Assembly (NCBI RefSeq): GCF_027947535.2
Contig: NZ_JAAGKO020000018.1
Location: 62,001-126,000 of the forward strand
Direction: 5' to 3'
Source of the DNA: Streptantibioticus silvisoli
GTDB taxonomy: Bacteria > Actinomycetota > Actinomycetes > Streptomycetales > Streptomycetaceae
Length of the DNA: 64,000 nucleotides
Shown in pieces: positions 32,964-41,489 of this stretch; position 1 is the first letter of the stretch, and every line of letters starts with the position of its first letter. The translations under genes were made by a program, and so were the position numbers. A model generated the notes under the pieces. That model saw nothing but the letters and a program-made list of their open reading frames with translations, was not told where the DNA came from and made no database searches.

Positions 32964-33047
32964 CGTCGTTGACGCGCGACCGCTCGGACGTCAAGGGTGA
33001 TTGACGCGGCACGGCCCGCGCGACACCGCCCGTTGACGTCCGAGCGG
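32964..33047. repeat. Perfect 15-bp inverted repeat with TTGACG words
   Basis: CCGCTCGGACGTCAA (32980-32994) and its exact complement (33033-33047) are 38 nt apart. An outer CGTCGT/ACGACG pair extends the stem. TTGACG occurs three times in the region. It lies after the small secreted protein gene. Confidence 0.75.
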
Positions 33048-33094
33048 CACGACGGTCATACGTCATCCGCGCGGAAGGGCCTGTCCTCCGTGCG

Positions 33095-33132
33095 GAAGGG
33101 CCCGGGGAGTCGGTCGGCTCCCCGGGCCCTTC
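33095..33132. terminator. Perfect 15-bp terminator hairpin
   Basis: Arms 33095-33109 and 33118-33132 pair perfectly with an 8-nt loop, between the convergent secreted-protein and dapC genes. It can act on both strands. Confidence 0.85.
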
Positions 33133-33156
33133 GGCGTTTCCGGCCGGCGGCGTACG

Positions 33157-34251
33157 TCAGGCCAGCCGCCGCGCCGCCGCGTCGACCCGCTCGTCGGTGG
33201 CGGTCAGCGCGACGCGTACGTGCCGTTGCCCGGCGGGACCGTAGAACTCGCCGGGGGCCACCAGGATGCCGCGCTTGGACAGCTCGGCGACCGTGTCCCA
33301 GCAGGGCTCGTCGCGGGTGGCCCACAGGTACAGGCCGGCCTCGCTGTGGTCGACGCGGAAGCCCGCGCCGGTCAGCGCCGCCTTCAGTACCGACCGCCGC
33401 CGCGCGTACAGCTCGCGCTGGGCCGCCACGTGCCCGGTGTCGTCCAGCGCGGCGACCATCGCCTCCTGCACCGGCGCGGGCACGATCAGCCCGAGGTGCT
33501 TGCGGATCTCCAGCAGCTCCTTGACCAGCACCGGGTCGCCGACGACGAAGGCGCCGCGGTACCCGGCGAAGTTGGACCGCTTCGACAGCGAGTGGACGGC
33601 GATCAACCCGTCGTGCCGGCCGCCGCAGACCCGTTCGTCCAGCACGGAGACCGGCGTGACGTCCCAGCCCAGTTCGATGTAGCACTCGTCGGAGACCACG
33701 ACCACGTCGTGCGCCCGCGCCCACTCCACGATCCGCCGCAGCTCGTCCACGCCGAGCGTGCGGCCGGTCGGGTTGGACGGCGTGTTCAGCCACAGCATCC
33801 GCACCCGCTCCGGGTCCAGGTCGATGACCGGGTCGACGTAGGTGACCGGTTCCGCGCGGGCGGCCAGCGCGCCGATCTCGTACGTCGGGTAGGCCAGCGC
33901 CGGGTAGGCCAGCCGGTCGCCGGGGCCGAGGTCGAGCAGCAGCGGCAGCAGCGCGACGAGTTCCTTCGAACCGATCACCGGCAGCACCGCGGCCGGCGGC
34001 ACCGTGATCGACAACCGCCGGTCCATCCAGCGCGCCACCGCGTCACGCAACGCGGGCGTACCCCAGGTCTGCGGGTACCCGGGCCGGTCGGACGCCCCGG
34101 CCAGCGCCCGCTGGACCACCTCGGGCACCGAGTCGACCGGAGTGCCGACCGACAGGTCCACCACCCCGTCCTCGTGGGCCAGCGCCGCGGTCCTGTAGGG
34201 CTCCAGGCGGTCCCACGGGAAGACGGGAAGACGGTCGGTCACACGCGCCAC
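33157..34251 (-). CDS. dapC: Succinyldiaminopimelate aminotransferase
   Basis: A 364-residue class I/II PLP aminotransferase of the actinobacterial DapC type. It begins VARVTDRLPVFPWDRLEPYR. Key sites: LNTPSNPTGR, VVVSDECYIELGW, and SLSKRSNFAGYR with the PLP lysine at 224. It forms N-succinyl-LL-DAP from the keto precursor in the succinylase route that dapE completes. The GTG at 34251 follows AAAGAGAA; longer frames run into repeat DNA. It lies 333 nt downstream of the ferredoxin gene on the same strand, a conserved actinobacterial neighbour. Confidence 0.92.
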   Translation of the reverse strand: MARVTDRLPVFPWDRLEPYRTAALAHEDGVVDLSVGTPVDSVPEVVQRALAGASDRPGYPQTWGTPALRDAVARWMDRRLSITVPPAAVLPVIGSKELVALLPLLLDLGPGDRLAYPALAYPTYEIGALAARAEPVTYVDPVIDLDPERVRMLWLNTPSNPTGRTLGVDELRRIVEWARAHDVVVVSDECYIELGWDVTPVSVLDERVCGGRHDGLIAVHSLSKRSNFAGYRGAFVVGDPVLVKELLEIRKHLGLIVPAPVQEAMVAALDDTGHVAAQRELYARRRSVLKAALTGAGFRVDHSEAGLYLWATRDEPCWDTVAELSKRGILVAPGEFYGPAGQRHVRVALTATDERVDAAARRLA

Positions 34252-34261
34252 GGTGGTTCTC

Positions 34262-34500
34262 TTTCTGTCCTGCTGTCGTGGATCTGTCCTGCTGTCGCGA
34301 GTCTGCCCCGCTGTCGCGGTTACGTCCCGCATTCGCGAGTCTGTCGCGCTGTCGCGGTCTGTCGCGAGTCGGCGGATCCATCTCGACGCCGCGGGGCTGT
34401 CGCCGTTGTCGCGCATCCGGCGCGGATCTGTCGCGCCGGCGCGCGGGTCAGCCGTGCCGACGCGGGTCAGTCGTGCCGACGCCGGTCTGTCGTGAGTCGG
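34262..34500. repeat. CTGTCGCG-type degenerate repeats
   Basis: Words such as CTGTCCTGCTGTCG, GCGAGTCTG, CTGTCGCGGT and GTCAGTCGTGCCGACGC recur through the gap between fdxA and dapC. No gene is supported from 34252 to 34584. Confidence 0.75.
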
Positions 34501-34584
34501 CCGTGCCGGCCCGCCGGCCCTGTCAAAGCAGCCGGCCCCGTACAGCGGGGAGCCGTACGGGACCGTCGCATGGCGAGCGCGTCG

Positions 34585-34905
34585 TCAGCCGTTCTGCGGC
34601 GGCAGAGCGGCGACGAACGGGTGGTCGCGCTCGATCAGGCCGAGCTTGGAGGCACCACCGGGCGAGCCGAGTTCGTCGAAGAACTCCACGTTCGCCTTGT
34701 AGTAGTCCTTCCACTCGTCCGGGGTGTCGTCCTCATAGAAGATCGCCTCAACCGGGCATACCGGCTCGCATGCTCCACAGTCGACGCACTCGTCCGGGTG
34801 GATGTACAAGGACCGGGCGCCCTCGTAGATGCAGTCGACCGGGCACTCCTCGATGCAAGCCTTGTCCTTGACGTCGACACAAGGCTGCGCGATGACGTAG
34901 GTCAC
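34585..34905 (-). CDS. fdxA: 7Fe ferredoxin
   Basis: A 106-residue [3Fe-4S][4Fe-4S] ferredoxin. Cysteines fall at 9, 17, 21, 25 and then 40, 43, 46, 50. The C-x7-C-x3-C-x3-C pattern in the first half and CxxCxxCxxxCP in the second are those of the Azotobacter FdI/mycobacterial FdxA type. The long C-terminal helix region (DEWKDYYKANVEFFDELG) is typical. It is a soluble low-potential electron carrier. AGGAGGA lies 8 nt before the GTG start. It is divergent from the GNAT gene with 114 nt between. Confidence 0.96.
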   Translation of the reverse strand: MTYVIAQPCVDVKDKACIEECPVDCIYEGARSLYIHPDECVDCGACEPVCPVEAIFYEDDTPDEWKDYYKANVEFFDELGSPGGASKLGLIERDHPFVAALPPQNG

Positions 34906-35019
34906 GCTGTCGTTCCTCCTCGATAGGGCTCATCTCGCGCGGGAGCGCGGCGTCGTCGATGCCCGCCTCTAGTATCTCCGGTTCGGGGCGTCAGGCGAAC
35001 AAGAGGGGCGTGCGGAACC

Positions 35020-36156
35020 GTGGAACACCGTGCCGGAGGACGGCTCGAAGTACGCATTACCCCCGCTGACGTGGGAAAACGAGTATCCGTCCGGAGGGTA
35101 GCGGAGATACGCGACGCACACCCGGTATTCGCCGACACCCTAGGTGTTCTCACATCGTGGTCCCATGGTGTGCTAAGCGTCACACGCCGCACCGGTGAGA
35201 ACGTCCGCATCGCGGAATCCAGCCTCGTCGCGGGCAAAATCGTCCCCGCCGCGCCGACCCGCCGCCCGCTGGCCGCGCCGCCCGCCGACGGCCCCGAACT
35301 GCGGCGGATCGCCGCGGACGGCTGGCCCGCCCCGGAGGTCGCGGCGCTCGGCGACTGGCGGCTGCGCGCCGGCGGCGGCTTCACCCGGCGTGCCAACTCC
35401 GTCCTCGCCCACGGCGACCCCGGCCGCCCGCTCGACGATGCCCTGCGCCAGGTCATCGCCTGGTACGCCGAACGCGGCCTGCCGCCGTACGTCCAGGTCG
35501 CCACCGGCACCCCGCTCGACGCCGCCCTCGCCGGCCACGGCTGGACCCCCGAGGCCCCCGTCGTCTCCATGACCGCTCCCCTCGCCCCGCTCGCCGACGC
35601 CCCCGGCGCCGAACGCGTCACCCTCTCCCGCGAGTTGACCGACGCCTGGCTCTCCCGCTACCACCGCACCGGCGACCTCCCCGAGGCCGCCCGCACGGTA
35701 CTCACGGGCGGAACGTCGGTGTGGTTCGCCTCCGCCGGGCTGGGGGCGGCGGGGTCGGGAGCGTCGGGGTCGGCGTCAGCTGCGGGGTCGGAGTCGGGGT
35801 CGGGGTCGGCGGAGGTGCCGGGGCCGGCGGAGGCGGGGTTGGCCGGGGGTGCGGGGGGCTCCGGCGGCGGTACGGGCGGGCCGGCCGCGATCGGACGGGT
35901 CGCGGTGACGGGGCGGTGGGCGGTGTTCGCGGCCGTCGAGGTGGCCGCCGAGCACCGCCGCGAGGGGCTGGCGACCGCGGTGATGGCGGCGCTGGCCGCC
36001 CGGGCGCTCACCGAGGGCGCGTCCGGCGCGCTGCTCCAGGTCGAATCGGACAACGCCGCCGCCCTCGCCCTCTACGCCCGCCTCGGCTTCACCTCCGGCG
36101 AACCCCACCACTACCGCCGCCCACCCCACCCCGCCACCGCCGCCAACAGCCACTGA
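35020..36156 (+). CDS. GNAT N-acetyltransferase with N-terminal domain and internal linker
   Basis: A 378-residue protein. Residues 1-75 form a small beta-rich domain (ITPADVGKRVSVRRV, ESSLVAGKIVP). A GNAT-like region begins near 90 (GDWRLRAGGGFTRRANSV). Motif A is around 305-325 (VEVAAEHRREGLATAVMAAL), with LYARLGFTSGEPHHYR at the end. Between about 228 and 290 a Gly/Ser/Ala/Glu-rich stretch interrupts the second half of the acetyltransferase. Substrate is unknown; RimI-like or antibiotic acetylation are both possible. The GTG start and GAGGGG 9 nt upstream are acceptable. It precedes the SirB1-like gene by 42 nt, likely an operon. Confidence 0.83.
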   Translation: MEHRAGGRLEVRITPADVGKRVSVRRVAEIRDAHPVFADTLGVLTSWSHGVLSVTRRTGENVRIAESSLVAGKIVPAAPTRRPLAAPPADGPELRRIAADGWPAPEVAALGDWRLRAGGGFTRRANSVLAHGDPGRPLDDALRQVIAWYAERGLPPYVQVATGTPLDAALAGHGWTPEAPVVSMTAPLAPLADAPGAERVTLSRELTDAWLSRYHRTGDLPEAARTVLTGGTSVWFASAGLGAAGSGASGSASAAGSESGSGSAEVPGPAEAGLAGGAGGSGGGTGGPAAIGRVAVTGRWAVFAAVEVAAEHRREGLATAVMAALAARALTEGASGALLQVESDNAAALALYARLGFTSGEPHHYRRPPHPATAANSH

Positions 36157-36198
36157 GACCGTAAACGTGACGGATGACACCCGGGAGGCGGACCACAC

Positions 36199-37737
36199 AT
36201 GACCTCACACGACGACGCAGCCGGGAGCGGCCACGGGGGCGGCGGCTGGGGCTGGGGCAGGGCGAGAGCGGTGCCGGGGGGCGTTGCCTCTGGGGCCGGG
36301 GTTACGCCTGGGGGCGGAGTCGCACCCGAGGCCGAGGTCGCGCCCGAGGCCGAGGTCGCGCCCGAGGCCGGGAGCGGGGTCGGGAGCGGGGTCACGCCTG
36401 GGGCCGGGACCGGTGCGGGGGCCAGGTACGGGACCGGAGCCACGTCTGAGGCCGAAGCCGCGGCAGGAGCCACGCCCGGTGGCGGGGCCAGGGCCGGCGA
36501 TGCGGGGGACCGCGGCGACGCGAGCGGGACGGGCGCCGCAAGCACGACCCGCGACACAGGCGGCGACCACGGAACGGGGAACGGGGACCCGGGCGGGGAG
36601 AGCGACCCCAGCAGCGGCTCCGGCGGGAGCGGCGACTCCGGTGAGATCGGCGGCACCGGGAAAGACGGGCACGGCGGTGCCGGCGGCGACCGCGGAACGG
36701 GGAACGGGGACCCCGGCGGAGAAAGCGACCCCGGCGGGGGCGGCAGCACCGGTGAGTCCGACGGCACCGGGGAAGACGCCCCCGGCGGCCCCGGAAAGGG
36801 TGGCCCCGCTGGAGACGGCCGCACCGGGGACGACCGCCCCAACGGCCCCGGAGGCGGACACCGCGGCCCCGGTGAGAACGGCCCCGGCGGAACCGGCCCC
36901 CGTGACGGCGCCGGCGCCGGCGATCCCGGGCGGCCCTGGCGGGAGCGTTTCCGGGCCGAGGCCCACCGGGACGAACCCGACCTCGCCACCCTCTGCCTGC
37001 TCATCGGCGCGGTGGCCGCTCCCCGGACCGACGACGCCGCCCTCACCGCCGCCGAACGCGAACTCGACCGGCTGGCGTCCGAGGTCGCCCGGCGCGCGGC
37101 CTCCGGGACCGGGACGGGGACGGCGGGCACGCCGGAACGGTGGGCCTGGGCGCTGCGGGACGTGCTCGGCGCCCGCCACGGCTTCCACGGCCGGGCAGCG
37201 GACTACGACCGGCTCGAATCCTCACTGCTCGCGGCCGTCCTGCGCCGGCGCAGCGGCCTGCCGATCCTGCTGTCGGTGGTCTGGACGGAGGTCGGCCGCC
37301 GGGCCGGCGCGCCGGTGCACGGGGTCGGCCGACCGGGGCACTTCGTGGCCGGCGTCGGCGATCCGGCCGGCCACCGGCTGCTGGTCGACCCCTTCAACGG
37401 CGGCGTGCCGCTGTCGCCCGCCGACGCCATCGGGTCACCGGGCGCAGCCGGTGCGCTGGAGACCGTCTCCCGCATCCTCAACAACATCAGGGCCTGGGCC
37501 GCCACCCGCCCCGAACACTCCGCCGTCGCCCTGTGGGCGCTCGACCTGGCCCTGTTGCTGCCCCGGCACCCGGCCCGCCTGCGCCTGGAACGCGCCCGGC
37601 TGCTCGTCCGGCGCGGCGAGTTCATCGGCGGCGCCGTGGCTCTGGAGTCCTACGCCGAGGTCATCAACGGCATCGATCCCCCGGCCGCCACCGCCCTCCG
37701 CCACGAGGCCCGTTCCGCCCGCGCCCTGCTCAACTGA
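36199..37737 (+). CDS. SirB1/transglutaminase-like protein with long Gly/Asp-rich N-terminus
   Basis: A 512-residue protein. The first 250 residues are low complexity (Gly, Asp, Glu, Pro, Thr) and include short repeats such as EVAPEA and two exact copies of GTGNGDPGGESDP. The folded part (250-512) matches the SirB1 N-terminal, transglutaminase-like superfamily: ADYDRLESSLLAAVLRRRSGLPILLSVVWTEVGRRAGAPVHGVGRPGHFV, then LLVDPFNGG, followed by TPR-like helices. The Cys of active transglutaminases is not evident, as is usual for SirB1. Function is unknown. GGAGG supports the ATG at 36199, but a real start inside the low-complexity part cannot be excluded. Confidence 0.75.
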   Translation: MTSHDDAAGSGHGGGGWGWGRARAVPGGVASGAGVTPGGGVAPEAEVAPEAEVAPEAGSGVGSGVTPGAGTGAGARYGTGATSEAEAAAGATPGGGARAGDAGDRGDASGTGAASTTRDTGGDHGTGNGDPGGESDPSSGSGGSGDSGEIGGTGKDGHGGAGGDRGTGNGDPGGESDPGGGGSTGESDGTGEDAPGGPGKGGPAGDGRTGDDRPNGPGGGHRGPGENGPGGTGPRDGAGAGDPGRPWRERFRAEAHRDEPDLATLCLLIGAVAAPRTDDAALTAAERELDRLASEVARRAASGTGTGTAGTPERWAWALRDVLGARHGFHGRAADYDRLESSLLAAVLRRRSGLPILLSVVWTEVGRRAGAPVHGVGRPGHFVAGVGDPAGHRLLVDPFNGGVPLSPADAIGSPGAAGALETVSRILNNIRAWAATRPEHSAVALWALDLALLLPRHPARLRLERARLLVRRGEFIGGAVALESYAEVINGIDPPAATALRHEARSARALLN

Positions 37738-37816
37738 GGCCGTCCGGCCGGCGGCGGCCCCGGAAGACGCCGCACCGGCCGACACCGTCAGCCACCCCCG
37801 ATCCCGGCACTCGCTC

Positions 37817-38422
37817 CTACAACCACCCCTTCTCGCGGGCGATGCGGACCGCTTCGGAGCGGTTGCGGGCGCCGGTCTTGTGGATGACGGTGGACAGGTA
37901 GTTGCGGACGGTGCCCTCGGACAGGCGGAGGGCGCGGGCGATCTCCGCGTTGAGGGCGCCGCCGGCGGCCGCTTTGAGGACATCGCGTTCCCGGGGGGTG
38001 AGGGGGTCGGCGCCCTCGGAGAGCGCGGCGGCGGCCAGCGTGGGGTCGATGACCTTCTCGCCGCGCAGCACCCTGCGTACGGCGTCGGCCAGTTGGGCGG
38101 CGGGAGCGTCCTTCACCAGGAAGGCGTCCGCGCCGTATTCCATCGCCCGCCGCAGGTACCCCGGGCGCCCGAACGTCGTGACGATGACGACCTTCACCCC
38201 CGGCAGCTCCCGCCGCAGCCGGGCCGCCGCCTCGATGCCGCTGAGTCCGGGCATCTCGATGTCCAGCAGCGCCACGTCCACCGCGTGTATGCGGGCGGCC
38301 TCCAGCACCTCGTCGCCGCCGGAGACCTGGACGACGACCTCCATGTCGTCCTCCAGGTTCAGCAGCGCGGCGAGTGCCTCACGCACCATGGACTGGTCTT
38401 CCGCCAGCAGTACCCTGATCAT
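37817..38422 (-). CDS. NarL/LuxR-type response regulator
   Basis: A 201-residue two-component response regulator. The receiver domain has Asp9, the phosphorylation site Asp54 (DVALLDIEMPGLSG), the conserved Thr in IVTTFGRPG and Lys in FLVKDAP. The LuxR-type helix-turn-helix lies at about 140-195 (LTPRERDVLKAAAGG, SEGTVRNYLSTVIHKTG). It resembles DesR. It is the last gene of a four-gene leftward operon after its histidine kinase (33-nt gap) and the ABC exporter; it probably controls that operon. Confidence 0.92.
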   Translation of the reverse strand: MIRVLLAEDQSMVREALAALLNLEDDMEVVVQVSGGDEVLEAARIHAVDVALLDIEMPGLSGIEAAARLRRELPGVKVVIVTTFGRPGYLRRAMEYGADAFLVKDAPAAQLADAVRRVLRGEKVIDPTLAAAALSEGADPLTPRERDVLKAAAGGALNAEIARALRLSEGTVRNYLSTVIHKTGARNRSEAVRIAREKGWL

Positions 38423-38455
38423 TCCCGCAGCGTAACCAGCACCGGGACCATCGCG

Positions 38456-39733
38456 TCAGGCCTGTGGATAACTCGGCTCGGGCGCCTCCTGGGGCGGTCG
38501 TACCGCCCGCAGCGGCACCTGGGCGCGGACCGAGAAACCGCCGCGCTCCGACCGTCCGGTGCGCAGCAACCCGCCGGACAGGCACAGGCGTTCCCCGAGT
38601 CCGCTCAGCCCGTTCCCGGGCCGGTGGACGCGGGCCGGACCGCGGCCGTCGTCGGCGACCTCCAGGCGCAGGTAACGGCGCTCGTCGCTGTCCCACACCT
38701 CGTCGAGCAGGATGTCGCAGTGCTTGGCACCGCTGTGCCGGACCACGTTGGTGATCGCCTCGCGCAGCGCCCAGGCCAGCGCGCTCTCCTCCTCGGCGCC
38801 GAGCCCAGGGTGGCTGGTGGAGACCGGGGTGTCCAGCGCGGGCGCTATCTCCGCGTGCACCCCGGCGGTGCGCAGCGCGGTGCGCACCCCGGCGAGTTCG
38901 ACCGCGAGCGTGGGGCGCCGGTAACCGCTGACCGCCTCGCGGACGTCGACCAGGGCCTGGCGGCTGACCCGTTCGATGTCGGCGACCTGCCGGGCCGCCT
39001 CCTCGGGCCGGTCGGGCAGCATCCGGCCGGTCAGCTCGCTCTTGAGGGTGATCAGCGACAGCGAGTGCCCGAGCAGGTCGTGCAGGTCCCGGGCGAGCCG
39101 CAGCCGTTCCTCGTTGGCGGCGAGTTCGGCCACGGTCTCCCGGGCCTCGCGCAACTCCCGCATGGTGCGGCCCATCCCGGCCACGCCCATCATCGCCGCG
39201 CCACCCATCAGCGCCGGCAGGAACATCGTCACCAGCGTCGACTTGCTCGCGCCCACCAGCGCGCCGGCGCCCAGCAGCGAGCAGGCCGCGAACGGCACCG
39301 CCCACGCCCCGTGCCGCAGCGGCAACAGCACACCGGCGCCGACCGTCACGTAGACGAACAGCACCAGCCAGGTCTGCCCCATCGACAAGGTGAGCGCCGC
39401 GGCCAGCGCGTAGAGCCAGCTGATCAGCCCGACCTGCCGCCAGGTCAGCCCGTCCCGCACCCGGCGGCCGAGCACCAGGTACAGGTAGGGCAGGACGAAC
39501 GCGGTCAGCCCGGCCCAGCCCAGCACCCCGGCGACCACGGTGTGGCTGTCGGTGAGCAGGTCGGCCACCGGTCCGGCGAGGTAGAGCAGATAGACCAGCG
39601 TCCAGCACAGCTTGACCATCTGCTGGCGGCGCGACTCCGGGGCCATGCCCATGCCGATGTTCAGGCCGGGCCCCCACGGACGGCTCCGCGTCGTGCCGGC
39701 CGTTGTCACGGTGTCGTCGTGCGCGCGGTCCAT
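38456..39733 (-). CDS. Sensor histidine kinase (HisKA_3, DesK-like)
   Basis: A 425-residue membrane histidine kinase. Five or six hydrophobic segments lie at about 42-185 with little outer loop, suggesting a sensor of membrane state or of a lipophilic compound. The phosphoacceptor is His218 in LRLARDLHDLLGHSLSL (HisKA_3). The ATPase has EAITNVVRHSGA (N box) and GNGLSGLGERL (G box). It should phosphorylate the adjacent response regulator. The ATG at 39733 with AAGGGG 8 nt upstream is preferred over a longer frame. It begins 31 nt after the permease stop. Confidence 0.92.
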   Translation of the reverse strand: MDRAHDDTVTTAGTTRSRPWGPGLNIGMGMAPESRRQQMVKLCWTLVYLLYLAGPVADLLTDSHTVVAGVLGWAGLTAFVLPYLYLVLGRRVRDGLTWRQVGLISWLYALAAALTLSMGQTWLVLFVYVTVGAGVLLPLRHGAWAVPFAACSLLGAGALVGASKSTLVTMFLPALMGGAAMMGVAGMGRTMRELREARETVAELAANEERLRLARDLHDLLGHSLSLITLKSELTGRMLPDRPEEAARQVADIERVSRQALVDVREAVSGYRRPTLAVELAGVRTALRTAGVHAEIAPALDTPVSTSHPGLGAEEESALAWALREAITNVVRHSGAKHCDILLDEVWDSDERRYLRLEVADDGRGPARVHRPGNGLSGLGERLCLSGGLLRTGRSERGGFSVRAQVPLRAVRPPQEAPEPSYPQA

Positions 39734-39764
39734 CGGCTCACGCCCCTTCTGCCGTCCTCTCCCG

Positions 39765-40520
39765 TCACGCCTTCTTGGTGTCCTTGCGGTAGAGCCACGC
39801 GGCCGCGCCGACGAAGAGCACCAGGTAGACCAGCAGCACACCGATGTCCTTCATGTGCGGCGCGTCACCCAGCTCGATGGCCTGGCCGAGCGCGGCGTAG
39901 GAGTGGGTGGGCAGCCACTCGGCGATGTTCTGGAGCCACTGCGGGAAGATCGTGGCCGGCATCCACAGGCCGCCCAGGATGGACAGCGAGAAGTAGATGA
40001 TCATGGTGATCGGGCGGACCGCGTCCCCGGAGGCGATGTAGCCGATGGCCACGCCGAGCGCGGCGAAGACCAGGCTGCCGGCCCACACGGCGAAGGTGAG
40101 GGCGACCCACTGCCAGGTCTCCATGCGGACGTTCTTCAGCACGGCGGCGACCAGTTCGATGACCAGGATCGCCGGGAGGGTGACGGTGGCGGCCGAGGCG
40201 ATCTTGGCCACCACGTACCCGTGGCCGGGCAGCGCGGTCAGGCGCAGCTGGCGCACCCAGCCCTTCTCCCGCTCCTTCGCGATCCGCTCGCTGTTGCCCA
40301 TCAGGACCGCGGTCAGCGAGCCGAAGGACGCCATGGCGACCAGGTAGTACAGCTGCATGCTCAGGTGGGTGTGCGGGATGGTGGCGCTGCTGCTGGTGCC
40401 GGAGATGATCAGGTAGAGCACCGACGGGTAGATCACCGAGAAGAACATGAACTTCTTGTTCCGCAGGGTGCGCAGGATCTCCAGCTTGATCAGCGTCGCG
40501 GACGAGAAACTCTTCAGCAT
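39765..40520 (-). CDS. ABC-2 type exporter permease
   Basis: A 251-residue ABC-2 membrane protein with six hydrophobic segments. It opens MLKSFSSATLIKLEILRTLRNKKFMFF and contains MGNSERIAKEREKGWVRQLRL, a typical cytoplasmic loop of the family, and a final basic YRKDTKKA tail. With the ATPase it should export a drug, lipid or peptide. Its ATG shares one base with the ATPase stop (TGATG), so translation is coupled. Confidence 0.9.
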   Translation of the reverse strand: MLKSFSSATLIKLEILRTLRNKKFMFFSVIYPSVLYLIISGTSSSATIPHTHLSMQLYYLVAMASFGSLTAVLMGNSERIAKEREKGWVRQLRLTALPGHGYVVAKIASAATVTLPAILVIELVAAVLKNVRMETWQWVALTFAVWAGSLVFAALGVAIGYIASGDAVRPITMIIYFSLSILGGLWMPATIFPQWLQNIAEWLPTHSYAALGQAIELGDAPHMKDIGVLLVYLVLFVGAAAWLYRKDTKKA

Positions 40521-41476
40521 CAGTTGTTCTCCTCTGCGGACGCGGCGTCGGTGATGGCGATGAAGGCCTGCTCCAGGCCCAGGCCGGTGACCTCCAGGTT
40601 GCGCGGGTAGAGGCCGAGGCCGTAGACCGCGTGGGTGGTGGCGTCGGCGTCGGTGGACTGGATGCGGACGGTGTGGCCGGAGACGCTGAGCGAGGTGAGG
40701 AACGGCAGGCCGCGCAGCGCGGTCTCGTCGATCGGGCCCTCCAGGTCGAACACCACCCGGCGGGCGCCCGCCTTGGCCTTGATCTCGGCGGCGGAGCCGT
40801 CGGCCAGTATCCGGCCGCGGTGGAGCACGATCACCCGGTCGGCGATGGCGTCGGCCTCTTCGAGGTAGTGGGTGGCGAACAGCACGGTGCGGCCCAGCTC
40901 GGCCTGCGCCCGCATGGTGCCCCAGAAGGCCTGCCGGACGGTGACGTCCATGCCGGTGGTCGGCTCGTCCAGGATGATCAGATCACTGGCGCCGGCGGTG
41001 GCGAGGGCGAACCGGACGCGCTGCTCCTGGCCGCCGGAGAGCTTGTTGACCATGCGGTCCGCGATGTCGGTGACGCCGGCGTGCTCCAGGACCTCCTGGA
41101 CCGGGTACGCCTTGGGATGCAGGTCACAGGCGAGCTGGACCAGCTCGCGGACCCGGACGTCCTCCATCAGGCCGCCGCTCTGCAGCATCGCGCCGACCCG
41201 GCCCTGGGCGATCGCCCTGCCCGGTGTGGTGCCGAAGACCTCGACCGTGCCGGCGTCGGGGTTGCGCAGCCCGAGCAGCAGGTCGAGCGCCGTCGACTTG
41301 CCGGCGCCGTTGGGCCCGAGAAGGGCCACCGTCTCGCCGGGCCGCAGCGTGAGGTTGAGCCCGCTGACTGCCTTGACCTGGCCGTATACCTTGCTGACGT
41401 CGCGGAACGAGACCACCGGCCCGTTCGCGTCCTCAGCCCCCGTGTGCACGGATGCCCGTGCCTGTGCGTTACTCAT
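40520..41476 (-). CDS. ABC exporter ATP-binding protein
   Basis: A 318-residue DrrA/CcmA-type ABC ATPase. Walker A is GPNGAGKST (54-62), the signature LSGGQEQR starts at 146, and Walker B is LIILDEP with Asp170. The C-terminal 90 residues form the regulatory domain typical of drug exporter ATPases. With the permease and the DesKR-like pair downstream it forms one operon; such sets often protect against membrane-active agents, which is inferred here. TAGCTT 7 nt before the ATG predicts a leaderless operon mRNA. Confidence 0.92.
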   Translation of the reverse strand: MSNAQARASVHTGAEDANGPVVSFRDVSKVYGQVKAVSGLNLTLRPGETVALLGPNGAGKSTALDLLLGLRNPDAGTVEVFGTTPGRAIAQGRVGAMLQSGGLMEDVRVRELVQLACDLHPKAYPVQEVLEHAGVTDIADRMVNKLSGGQEQRVRFALATAGASDLIILDEPTTGMDVTVRQAFWGTMRAQAELGRTVLFATHYLEEADAIADRVIVLHRGRILADGSAAEIKAKAGARRVVFDLEGPIDETALRGLPFLTSLSVSGHTVRIQSTDADATTHAVYGLGLYPRNLEVTGLGLEQAFIAITDAASAEENN

Positions 41477-41483
41477 GACAGCA

Positions 41484-41489
41484 AAGCTA
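41484..41489 (-). promoter_or_regulatory. -10 hexamer, leaderless ABC/two-component operon
   Basis: TAGCTT on the minus strand, 7 nt before the ABC ATPase ATG. Confidence 0.5.

Noticed and set aside
36284-40000. 1238-codon open frame across the SirB1 and two-component genes
   Set aside because: Third-frame shadow of Gly/Asp-rich DNA that runs antisense through three recognised genes.
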